From assembly GCA_947168785.1 (NCBI GenBank), contig CAMVNL010000111.1, forward strand, positions 1 through 7,037: DNA of 7,037 nucleotides, read 5' to 3'. Source of the DNA: an uncultured Clostridia bacterium (GTDB lineage Bacteria > Bacillota > Clostridia > Oscillospirales > Acutalibacteraceae). Under the pieces are notes generated by a model. The model was not told the DNA's origin. It saw only the letters and a program-made list of their open reading frames with translations, and searched no databases. Positions within the stretch are counted from its first letter, which is position 1; each line of letters begins with the position of its first letter. The translations under genes were made by a program, and so were the position numbers. This document shows positions 1 to 5,816 of this stretch, in pieces.

Positions 1-183
1 TTATTTAAACTTCTTTTCAAGATTCTGGTGTTCCTCCTGCTCCTTATCTTTGCAATCATAGCAATCATCAAGTGCAGCGTAGACACGGTCAAGTACGGTA
101 CAGAGCCTTACAACACGGTTTCTTATATGATACGTGAATATGACATCAACAACGCCTGCGCGGATGGAACCTGGATATCCTGA
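1..183 (+). pseudogene. 5' fragment of an Ntn amide hydrolase (NAAA/acid ceramidase-like): membrane anchor plus nucleophile Cys
   Basis: Frame 1 is open from the window edge to TGA at 181-183, so the true start lies upstream. The translation has a hydrophobic stretch (KILVFLLLLIFAIIAIIK, about residues 7-24) that would serve as a signal anchor. It is followed by a short extracytoplasmic segment ending in YDINNAC, with the Cys codon at 157-159. In the acid ceramidase/NAAA/penicillin V acylase superfamily the mature enzyme begins at a nucleophile Cys (CTS...), and a GRNLD-type motif follows about 15 residues later. Here that motif (RGWNLDI) appears only three codons downstream, and in frame 3. 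About 40 nt therefore seem to have been lost and the frame broken. The anchor and Cys assignments are read directly; the family link and deletion size are inference. A sequencing or assembly error cannot be excluded. Confidence 0.55.
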
Positions 184-185
184 AC

Positions 186-833
186 ATGGAGCACCGGGTC
201 CGCCCCACGGATGAGGGCGTTTACATCGAAATCAACGACGCGGCGGAGGGCTGGATGCCTCTGTTCGGCGCCAACAGCCGGGGCGACTTTGTGGGGATGC
301 CCACCTGCTGGCCCCACGACCCCCGCAGCGATCCAAAGGGAAACGAGCCGCATATCATCCATCTGGATATCGACCTGCTGCTGCAGAAAAAGACGCTGCG
401 GGAAATAAAGGCCATCGCGGAAAGCGGGCCGGTCTGCAGCGTGCCGGGAACGACCTTTATGGGCGCCCTCTCCGACCGGGACGGCAACGTGCTGCATATC
501 GTTCCCGGACAGGGGTGCCGCTACTATGAGAAGCCGGACTATGCGCTGCTGACGAACTTTTCCCCCTTCAAGCAGGATTCGGAGACGCATCCGTGGATGG
601 GCTGGGACCGGTACCAGAAGGCGGACGCCCTGCTGCAAAGCGCCGACGACGACTTCGACGTGCAGGATTGCTTTGCGGTGCTGCGGGCGGTGGCGCAGAC
701 CGAATGCCCCACCACGGTCTCCATGGTGTTCGACGTGACGGAAAACACCGTGTACTGGTGCGAAAAAATGGATTGGGACCGAATAGAGATACAGCATTTT
801 TCCGACACAGCAAAAACAGGAGATACTGAATAA
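186..833 (+). pseudogene. 3' fragment (body) of the same linear amide C-N hydrolase, C45/NAAA-like
   Basis: This 215-codon frame carries the body of an Ntn hydrolase of the choloylglycine hydrolase/acid ceramidase/acyl-CoA:6-APA acyltransferase type. The family cleaves linear amide bonds such as N-acyl amines. Homology reaches upstream of the ATG at 186: codons 162-179 read GWNLDI, matching the family's GRNLD motif, with W where Arg is usual. The ATG at 186 has no Shine-Dalgarno sequence and is probably an internal Met, not a start. Visible landmarks are a beta-rich core ending in LSDRDGNVLHIV (residues 95-106), LTNFSPF (122-128, the conserved TN of the family), RYQKADALL (142-150), and a C-terminal strand pair TTVSMVFDVTENTVYWCEK (176-194). 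The nucleophile Cys is in the other frame upstream, so this fragment alone should be inactive. The stop TAA overlaps the next ATG (TAATG), so the fragment is still translationally coupled to its neighbour. Family assignment is good; substrate is unknown. Confidence 0.65.
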
Positions 834-1579
834 TGGAATATATCCGTGTGACGAAAGACAACATTGAACAGGAGCACATCTGCTGCGCCATCTCCAACAA
901 CAAGGACGTACAGGTAGCCTCCAAAAAGGCGTGGCTGACAGACCGGTTTGACGATGGCCTTGTGTTCCTCAGAAGCGTGGAACGGGGCAAGTGCTTCATC
1001 GAATACCTGCCGGCGGAAAACGCCTGGAACCCCATCGACGCGGAAGGGTATCTGTATATCGACTGTCTGTGGGTCTCCGGCGCCTTCAAGGGACACGGCT
1101 ATTCCAACGACCTGCTGGAAGCCTGCATACAGGACGGCAGGGAGCAGGGCAAGCAGGGACTGTGCATCCTTTCCAGCGAAAAGAAAAAGCCTTTCCTTGC
1201 CGATCCGAAGTATTTGCGGCACAAGGGCTTTGCCGTGGCGGACGAGGCTGACAACGGCGTGCAGCTTTGGTACCTCCCCTTCTCGCCGGAGGCGCGGCCG
1301 CCCCGCTTCAAAGCCTGCGCGAAGCACCCGCACGTGGACGAGCCGGGGTTCGTGCTCTACTATACCCACCAGTGCCCCTTCAACGCGAAATACGTGCCGG
1401 TGGTGGAGGCGACCGCAAAGGAACAGGGCGTGCCGTTCCGGGCCATCCGGTTGGACAGCAAAGAGGCGGCGCAAAACGCCCCGACGCCCATCACCACCTA
1501 CGCGCTGTTCCGTGACGGGACATACCTGACCAACGAACAGATGAACGACAAGCGGTTTCTGAAGCTGATAGGAGAATAA
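833..1579 (+). CDS. GNAT N-acetyltransferase with C-terminal YoaP-like (thioredoxin-fold) domain
   Basis: This 248-aa protein has two domains. Residues 1-150 are a GNAT acetyltransferase, which transfers an acetyl group from acetyl-CoA to an amine. Its CoA-binding motif A is WVSGAFKGHGYSNDLLE (80-96), with the loop KGHGYS, and YLRHKGF (127-133) corresponds to the late motif before the final strands. Residues about 165-245 match the YoaP-like domain found behind GNAT domains in Bacillus YoaP and relatives. FVLYYTHQCPF (173-183) looks like the first strand and active-site turn of a thioredoxin fold, with a single Cys181 rather than CxxC. PITTYALFRDG (219-229) looks like the cis-Pro and following strand. 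The ATG overlaps the previous stop by one base, and AGGAG at 818-822 lies ten bases upstream. The next gene begins one base after its stop. The natural substrate is not known from sequence. Length and domain order are normal for the family and nothing is missing. Confidence 0.88.
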   Translation: MEYIRVTKDNIEQEHICCAISNNKDVQVASKKAWLTDRFDDGLVFLRSVERGKCFIEYLPAENAWNPIDAEGYLYIDCLWVSGAFKGHGYSNDLLEACIQDGREQGKQGLCILSSEKKKPFLADPKYLRHKGFAVADEADNGVQLWYLPFSPEARPPRFKACAKHPHVDEPGFVLYYTHQCPFNAKYVPVVEATAKEQGVPFRAIRLDSKEAAQNAPTPITTYALFRDGTYLTNEQMNDKRFLKLIGE

Positions 1580-1580
1580 G

Positions 1581-2234
1581 ATGAAGGAGAATCAAGAAAA
1601 TCGTAAACTGACAAAGGATGAAGAAAAACGGCAGGCCGCCTTTGAGGAACGGGCGGCAAAGCTGGCGGCGGAGGGGTACCGGCAGACAGAACTGGTGGCC
1701 TCCTCCGGCAAGGCAAACATCGTGGGTCCGCTGCTGGGGCTGGCTCTTACCGTGCCTTTTATCCTCTTCTTCTTTTTGTTCCGGGGGGAAAGGCTTGCCG
1801 CCGGACCGAATATGGATCTGTTTTGGAGGGATTACCTCCTCTTGATCGCGGCCATGCTGCTGTCCATCCCGGTACATGAGCTGATCCACGGGCTGACCTT
1901 CTGCGTGTTCACGGAGGGCAAATTCAAGAGCCTCGCCTTCGGCTTCAACCGGCAGGCGCTGGCCCCCTATTGCAACTGCTCGGAGGCGCTGACCAAGGGG
2001 CAGTACCTGACGGGGCTGCTCATGCCTTGCCTGCTGCTGGGGATCATCCCCTGTATTCTTGCGGTGGCGCTGCACAGCGGGTATTTGCTGGCTTTCGGCG
2101 CGGTGATGAACATGAGCGCCGGCGGCGACCTGCTGATCGCGCAGCTGCTGCTTCGCCACAAACCGCAAAACGAAACGCTGTATATCGACCATCCCACCAA
2201 GATCGGCCTGTCCTGCTTTGAAAAAGAAGGATAA
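1581..2234 (+). CDS. DUF3267 family putative membrane zincin peptidase
   Basis: This 217-aa integral membrane protein has a charged, Lys/Glu-rich N-terminus (1-45, cytosolic by charge). About four hydrophobic segments follow, near residues 48-67, 84-98, 146-163 and 167-190. The second segment runs into HELIH (99-103), the HExxH zinc-binding signature. GGDLLIAQLL (181-190), with Asp183, sits in the last helix where a third ligand would be expected. This layout fits DUF3267 (putative zincin peptidase), a family common in Firmicutes and usually uncharacterised. The RFxxQ-like segment AFGFNRQALAPYCNCSEAL (119-137) lies between the HExxH helix and the third helix, and its Cys pair is unusual-looking. 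The start is supported by AGGAG at 1570-1574, six bases upstream. The gene follows the acetyltransferase by one base and is last in the unit, before the terminator at 2274. Proteolytic activity is predicted from the motif only; no substrate can be named. Confidence 0.85.
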   Translation: MKENQENRKLTKDEEKRQAAFEERAAKLAAEGYRQTELVASSGKANIVGPLLGLALTVPFILFFFLFRGERLAAGPNMDLFWRDYLLLIAAMLLSIPVHELIHGLTFCVFTEGKFKSLAFGFNRQALAPYCNCSEALTKGQYLTGLLMPCLLLGIIPCILAVALHSGYLLAFGAVMNMSAGGDLLIAQLLLRHKPQNETLYIDHPTKIGLSCFEKEG

Positions 2235-2273
2235 AACGCCGTAACCAACGCAGACATTCAAAAGGAAAAAGCG

Positions 2274-2303
2274 ATCCGTCGGGGCACCGGCGGATTTTTT
2301 CTT
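2274..2303 (+). terminator. Rho-independent terminator of the three-gene unit
   Basis: ATCCGTCGG (2274-2282) pairs over its full nine bases, with one T-G wobble, to CCGGCGGAT (2287-2295) around a four-base loop GGCA. Six T residues follow at 2295-2300. An A-rich stretch precedes the stem. It lies 39 bases after the DUF3267 stop and just before the next promoter, so it separates the two plus-strand units. Confidence 0.88.
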
Positions 2304-2319
2304 AATCGCAAATCACAAA

Positions 2320-2348
2320 TTGACAAATCAGCCGCAAGATTGTATAAT
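2320..2348 (+). promoter_or_regulatory. Consensus housekeeping (sigma-A) promoter of the lipase-like gene
   Basis: TTGACA at 2320-2325 and TATAAT at 2343-2348 are both exact consensus hexamers with the ideal 17-base spacer. Transcription would start near 2355, which places the ribosome-binding site at the very 5' end of the mRNA. No operator palindrome is obvious. The element predicts strong constitutive expression. Confidence 0.92.
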
Positions 2349-2355
2349 TTTGATC

Positions 2356-2363
2356 AAGGAGGG
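2356..2363 (+). promoter_or_regulatory. Shine-Dalgarno AAGGAGGG deciding the start at 2370
   Basis: AAGGAGGG ends six bases before the ATG at 2370-2372. An in-frame TTG at 2340 overlaps the -10 box, upstream of the expected transcript start, so it cannot be the start codon. The ATG also places the signal peptide exactly at the N-terminus. Confidence 0.9.
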
Positions 2364-2369
2364 ATCGTT

Positions 2370-4076
2370 ATGAAAAAATTATTATCATTCATTCTCTCGT
2401 TGACGCTGATTTTCTCGGCTGCGGTCCCCGCGCTGGCGGAAGGCGCAGTGCAGGATGATCCCGTGGTGATCGTGCCGGGGCTGATGGAATCCATTTTAGT
2501 GACGGACCGGGGCACGCCGCAGGAGGCCCGCTTTTTTGAAAATGTGTCGGACGTGGCAAAAGCGAACCTGCTGAAGCTGGTGCTCGGCGCGATGCTGGCC
2601 CTGTTTTTCGGCAAATACGACGTGCTGGCGGACGCCGCTGCGACCGTTTCCGACGCCACCCTCCGCAAGCTGGCCATGAACCCGGACGGGACCTCCGTTT
2701 ATCCGCTGACGCCCTACGCCATCGAGGCCGCCGACTGCACGCTGGAAGCCGTCAAAGAGAGCGGCGCGTGGAAGCACATGGATTACGGCGCGCAGCACGC
2801 GGACGCGCTGGCGGAACAGCTCGGCGCGGACCGGGTCTTTATCTTCGACTATGACTGGCGGCTGGGCTCGGACGATCTGGCGGAGATGCTGCACGGCTTT
2901 ATCGCCGACGTCAAAACGCTGACGGGCAGCGAAAAGGTGGACGTCTACGCCAACTCCTACGGCTGCCAGGTGCTGGCCCAGTACCTCTATGCCTACGGCG
3001 GCGCGGAGGACATCGACAATCTTGTCCTGAACTGCCCCGCCTTTGCGGGCACCACGCTGTTCACCGATCTGCTCTCCGCCACAAAAGGGAACCTTGACAT
3101 TGACTTCAAAGCAGGTACTTCCTTCATGCTGCGGCTGTTCCGGTTTGAGCTGGACCTGGAAAACGTCGTATGGCTGCTGCCGGACCGCATCGTCCGCAAC
3201 GTGGTCTATCCGCTGCTGGGCGACGTGGTGCTGAAATACCTTCGCAGCGCGCCGGGTCTCTGGTGCTGCTGCCCGGTGGAGGACTATGAAAGCATGAAGG
3301 CGCTGCTGCTGGACCCGGAAACCAACGCGGCGGTCATTGAACAGTGCGACGCCATCCACGCGGGCGTCATGTCCCACATCCGCGAGACCCTCGATACCGC
3401 CCGTAGCGCGGGGATCGACGTCTCCATTGTGGCGGGCGCGGGCACGCAGCTGATGAGCGGCAACCGGGTGGACGGCGACGCGACGGTGGATACCGCCCAC
3501 GCCACCGGCGGAATCGCCGCCCCTTTGGGCAAGACCCTGCCGGAGAACCCGGGCAGCCGTCACCGCTCCCCCTACGGCACGCTGGACGTGACCGACGGCT
3601 ATCTGCCGGACAACACCTGGGTGGTGCAAGGCATGGCCCACGGCCAGAGCGCGTGGGATAAAGAGACCCAGGCGCTGATCCTGAAGCTTCTTCTGACGGA
3701 CGACCTGACCGACGTGTGGGCAGATCCCCTGTTCCCCCAGTTCACCGACGCCCACTCCCCCAAAGACGGCGTCTCCCTGTTCTTCCCCGGCACCGGCGCG
3801 TCTGTACTGAGAGCGTCGGAGGGAGAGATCAAAGCGACGGTACGCAACAATTCCGAGAAAAACGACGTGGTAATCACAGACGTCAGGATTTTCCCCGGCT
3901 GCTACCTCGCCGTCGGCGCGGCGGGAAAACTGGCCCCCGGCGAAAGCAGGGACTTCACCTTCGTTCCCGTCAGGCCCCTCCGGAACGAACAGACCGCAAA
4001 GGTGACGGTCTGCTTTACGGAGACCGGCTCGATCCAACCGCTCAAATCCAGAACCGTCTTCTGCGCGGTGCTGTGA
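2370..4076 (+). CDS. Secreted LCAT/lipase-like alpha/beta-hydrolase with C-terminal beta domain
   Basis: This 568-aa exported protein starts with a classic signal peptide: KK, a hydrophobic core, and AxA at 21-23 (ALA, then EG), so cleavage is likely after Ala23. The catalytic domain runs from about 30 to 445. PVVIVPGLMES (31-41) forms the first strand and oxyanion region. FIFDYDWR (157-164) is the strand typical of lecithin:cholesterol acyltransferase-like lipases. The nucleophile elbow is YANSYGCQ (193-200) with Ser196; the first Gly of GxSxG is Ala, as in some Bacillus lipases. DGDATVD (368-374) supplies the probable acid Asp370, in the GDGTV-like position. GMAHGQ (421-426) supplies the probable His424. 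Residues about 465-568 look like an immunoglobulin-like beta sandwich (EIKATVRNNS, then LAPGESRDFTF), possibly for binding or anchoring; no LPXTG or transmembrane tail is present. The expected activity is ester hydrolysis or acyl transfer on lipids outside the cell. It is a monocistronic gene with its own promoter and terminator. Fold and triad are well supported; substrate is not. Confidence 0.85.
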   Translation: MKKLLSFILSLTLIFSAAVPALAEGAVQDDPVVIVPGLMESILVTDRGTPQEARFFENVSDVAKANLLKLVLGAMLALFFGKYDVLADAAATVSDATLRKLAMNPDGTSVYPLTPYAIEAADCTLEAVKESGAWKHMDYGAQHADALAEQLGADRVFIFDYDWRLGSDDLAEMLHGFIADVKTLTGSEKVDVYANSYGCQVLAQYLYAYGGAEDIDNLVLNCPAFAGTTLFTDLLSATKGNLDIDFKAGTSFMLRLFRFELDLENVVWLLPDRIVRNVVYPLLGDVVLKYLRSAPGLWCCCPVEDYESMKALLLDPETNAAVIEQCDAIHAGVMSHIRETLDTARSAGIDVSIVAGAGTQLMSGNRVDGDATVDTAHATGGIAAPLGKTLPENPGSRHRSPYGTLDVTDGYLPDNTWVVQGMAHGQSAWDKETQALILKLLLTDDLTDVWADPLFPQFTDAHSPKDGVSLFFPGTGASVLRASEGEIKATVRNNSEKNDVVITDVRIFPGCYLAVGAAGKLAPGESRDFTFVPVRPLRNEQTAKVTVCFTETGSIQPLKSRTVFCAVL

Positions 4077-4098
4077 CAAACCGAACCGATTCCATTCT

Positions 4099-4133
4099 AC
4101 CGCCGACAGGTCCGCCCTGCCGGCGGTGTTGTT
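4099..4133 (+). terminator. Terminator of the lipase-like gene
   Basis: ACCGCCG-A-CAGG (4099-4110) pairs with CCTG-C-CGGCGGT (4116-4127), leaving one A/C mismatch and a five-base loop. A GTTGTT tail follows (4128-4133). The stem is strong but the T-tract is interrupted. It begins 22 bases after the stop codon. Confidence 0.65.
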
Positions 4134-4145
4134 ACACCACGTAAC

Positions 4146-4164
4146 ACGGCGCATTGCGCCGTTT
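4146..4164 (+). terminator. Second hairpin, possible back-up terminator
   Basis: ACGGCGC (4146-4152) and GCGCCGT (4156-4162) form a perfect seven-base stem with loop ATT, followed by only TTT at 4162-4164. It sits just behind the first terminator on the same strand. The short T-run makes it weak on its own. Confidence 0.4.
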
Positions 4165-4216
4165 GGCGGTCAGTCAATAAAGCAGCATTCCGACAATAAA
4201 AATAACCTGATTTTCG

Positions 4217-4252
4217 ACAAAAATACCGCTGCCGGAATCACGACAGCGGTAT
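4217..4252 (-). terminator. Minus-strand terminator facing the condensation-protein operon
   Basis: Read on the minus strand, ATACCGCTG (4252-4244) pairs perfectly with CAGCGGTAT (4231-4223) around a twelve-base loop and runs into five T residues (4223-4219). On the plus strand no T-run follows, so it works only for minus-strand transcripts. It is the first good terminator after the stop of the acyltransferase gene at 4542. The hairpin is part of the dispersed repeat described at 4222-4271. Confidence 0.7.
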
Positions 4253-4271
4253 GCTTTGATGATGCGGAACC
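4222..4271 (-). repeat. Dispersed hairpin-bearing repeat, copy A
   Basis: Positions 4226-4271 align with 6840-6884 in the same orientation at 37 of 46 aligned positions with one single-base gap. The most conserved parts are the hairpin arm ACGACAGCGG and the flank CTTTGATGA, then GCG and AACC. Copy A has the intact nine-base stem. Read on the minus strand, both copies can be translated (RxIKxxRCRxxGxG pattern), but most differences change the amino acid. That favours a non-coding element over a conserved peptide. Confidence 0.6.
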
Positions 4272-4535
4272 GTTTGCCGACACGCGGATGGCGCTGTCTG
4301 AAGGCGCCGCCGTACAAATTCCGTCCAGCAGCAGGCGAAACACCTGCGCGTCCTTTTCCCCGTAGAAGGCGCCGAGCAGCGGCAGCAGCGTAATCGAAGC
4401 GCCCTCCAGAAGCGTGGAAACGTCGATGGCTTTTCCGGCGGGATAATCCGCCAGCTTATCCGCCAGCTTATCCGCCGTCTGTCAAAACCGGCTGCCGCAG
4501 CTTCCGGTCCGGAAATTGCAACAGCTCATTTTTAT
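4253..4535 (-). pseudogene. Degraded coding remnant, family not recognised
   Basis: This stretch between the plus- and minus-strand units has coding-like composition on the minus strand but no intact gene. One frame is open from 4481 down to a stop at 4170-4172 and has no ATG. Its first part reads ADYPAGKAIDVSTLLEGAS, then a Leu-rich segment LLPLLGAFYGEKDAQVFRLL and LDGICTAAP, which looks like helical protein. Its upstream limit is a TGA at 4482-4484. A different frame just upstream reads ELLQFPDRKLRQPVLTDGG before a TAA, as if one protein were split by a frameshift near 4475. The last third of the open frame is the dispersed repeat and is probably not coding. The remnant follows the acyltransferase gene on the same strand and may be the relic of a third operon gene. 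I cannot assign a function. Confidence 0.35.
4451..4474. repeat. Two perfect tandem copies of a 12-bp unit
   Basis: CCAGCTTATCCG occurs twice back to back (4451-4462 and 4463-4474), and a partial match (ATAATCCG) precedes it. In the minus-strand remnant frame the unit encodes ADKL twice (ADKLADKLADY). It is in-frame by length and looks like replication slippage inside the decayed gene. Confidence 0.75.
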
Positions 4536-4541
4536 TTGATC

Positions 4542-5816
4542 CTACTTCGTCAGCGCGTCGAGGTTCTTCTCAAACAGGTCGAAAAAACGCTCCACGATTG
4601 CCCGGTCTTCTTCATTGCCGCGCACGCACATGGACAGGGTGATGGCCTTGCGCAGCGTCGTGGCGGACAGCAGCGCGTAGGGCTTATATTTGACCGCGCC
4701 GGTCATAAAGCCCTCCGTCGGCTCGTGCCCCGAAAGCGCCAGCGCCTTTTCATCCAGAATGCCGATGTTGCTCATGGCCAACAGCGGATTGGAATAGCCG
4801 ATCTTGATGATCTCTTCGCTGGCGGCGTGGGGCAGGACGCTGTAGCCCAGGTTCAGCAGCGGCAGGCCGTAGAGCCCCATGAACTTGTCCTTTTTATACT
4901 TTTCTGAGCTGGCGACGACGTAACGCAGCGTCTGAAAGACGTCCTCGCCCCGTTCCGGGACGGCGCACTGCATGAACGCCGTATGGTTTGTCAGCCCCTC
5001 GCCGCTGTTGTCCTTGATATGCCGCCGCAGATCCACCGCGCAGGAGATCGTCACGCTCTCGCTTCTGTCGAAGCCCGCCAGCTCGTAAAGGCTGTAAAAG
5101 TAAGCGGTGAGCAGCATATCGTTCACGGTCGCGCCGTGGCTTTTTCCCGCCGCCTTGATCCGGTCGAACTTTGACGCGGGGATCGTCCTGCGGGCGATGA
5201 ACGAAGCGTCGCGGATGCTGTCCCTCGTCAGCGGGAAGCGGTGGTCGTCCTTGGCGCAGACGTTTTTATACAGGTTCTTCGCCATCCGCTGCTCCGCGTA
5301 GCTGTAATCCTCGTAAACCGCGGCGTAATCGCGTTTGCCGGTCCGAAGCCCAACGGGGCTCTTCCCTTCCCGGTCGTATTCCGAATAGGCTTTACACAGG
5401 GCGCTCATGAAATACTTGAAATCGCCGCCGTCCATACACATATGGTTTTCCACGATGCACAGCACGCTTTTGCCGTCCCCCATAAAGACGGCCGCCTTCA
5501 TCTGCAGATCGCTTTCCGGCGGGATGTATTGGGTCAGGAAGGCGTCCACCGCCGCCTCCATATCCTCCGGATACGCGACGGTCAGCACGTCGTCGATATG
5601 ATACTCCCGCACCTCCCAATAGGGCGCGATCTTATTATCCACGAAGGAGGAATGGAGCACCGGCGCTTTTTCAAAAAAGCAGATCAGCACCGTTTTCAGC
5701 TTTTCGATATCGATGCAGAAATCGTAATACAGGGCCACGTGGACCATCCGGTCGTTGAAATCACGGAACAGATAGTGCATTTTATCCCAAAGCTCTGCTT
5801 TCAGCTTCTGTTTCAT
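4542..5816 (-). CDS. Stand-alone condensation-domain (HxxxDG) acyltransferase
   Basis: This 424-aa protein (numbered here from the possible GTG at 5819, giving 425) has the size and layout of a single condensation-domain enzyme of the NRPS C-domain/PapA5/alcohol acetyltransferase superfamily. Such enzymes move an acyl group from a thioester to an amine or alcohol. NHMCMDGGDF (125-134) contains the catalytic HxxxDG with His126, Asp130 and Gly131. GATVNDMLLTAYFYSLY (229-245) and AVDLRRHI (261-268) match the second-half helix and floor region. LLAMSNIGILD (346-356) matches the conserved SNxG strand. There is no carrier protein, adenylation domain, signal peptide or transmembrane helix, so it is cytosolic and acts alone. 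The start overlaps the upstream stop (TGATG). GAGGAGG at 5830-5824 sits seven bases before the ATG at 5816, which I prefer over the GTG at 5819. It is co-transcribed with the membrane protein upstream. The acyl donor and acceptor are unknown. Confidence 0.8.
   Translation of the reverse strand: MKQKLKAELWDKMHYLFRDFNDRMVHVALYYDFCIDIEKLKTVLICFFEKAPVLHSSFVDNKIAPYWEVREYHIDDVLTVAYPEDMEAAVDAFLTQYIPPESDLQMKAAVFMGDGKSVLCIVENHMCMDGGDFKYFMSALCKAYSEYDREGKSPVGLRTGKRDYAAVYEDYSYAEQRMAKNLYKNVCAKDDHRFPLTRDSIRDASFIARRTIPASKFDRIKAAGKSHGATVNDMLLTAYFYSLYELAGFDRSESVTISCAVDLRRHIKDNSGEGLTNHTAFMQCAVPERGEDVFQTLRYVVASSEKYKKDKFMGLYGLPLLNLGYSVLPHAASEEIIKIGYSNPLLAMSNIGILDEKALALSGHEPTEGFMTGAVKYKPYALLSATTLRKAITLSMCVRGNEEDRAIVERFFDLFEKNLDALTK

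Noticed and set aside
539..1474. Long minus-strand frame of 311 codons opposite the hydrolase and acetyltransferase
   Set aside because: It is Arg/His/Val-rich with no domain and lies opposite two recognised genes; it is an effect of high GC at third codon positions.
2340..2369. Upstream TTG start adding ten residues to the lipase-like protein
   Set aside because: It overlaps the -10 box and lies before the expected transcription start.
2496..4154. 552-codon minus-strand frame opposite the lipase-like gene
   Set aside because: The plus strand has a signal peptide, catalytic triad, promoter and Shine-Dalgarno sequence. The opposite frame is an Arg/Gly/Val-rich shadow.
4451..4474. Tandem repeat as a CRISPR or iteron array
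   Set aside because: There are only two 12-bp units with no spacers and no replication or cas gene nearby; simple slippage is enough.
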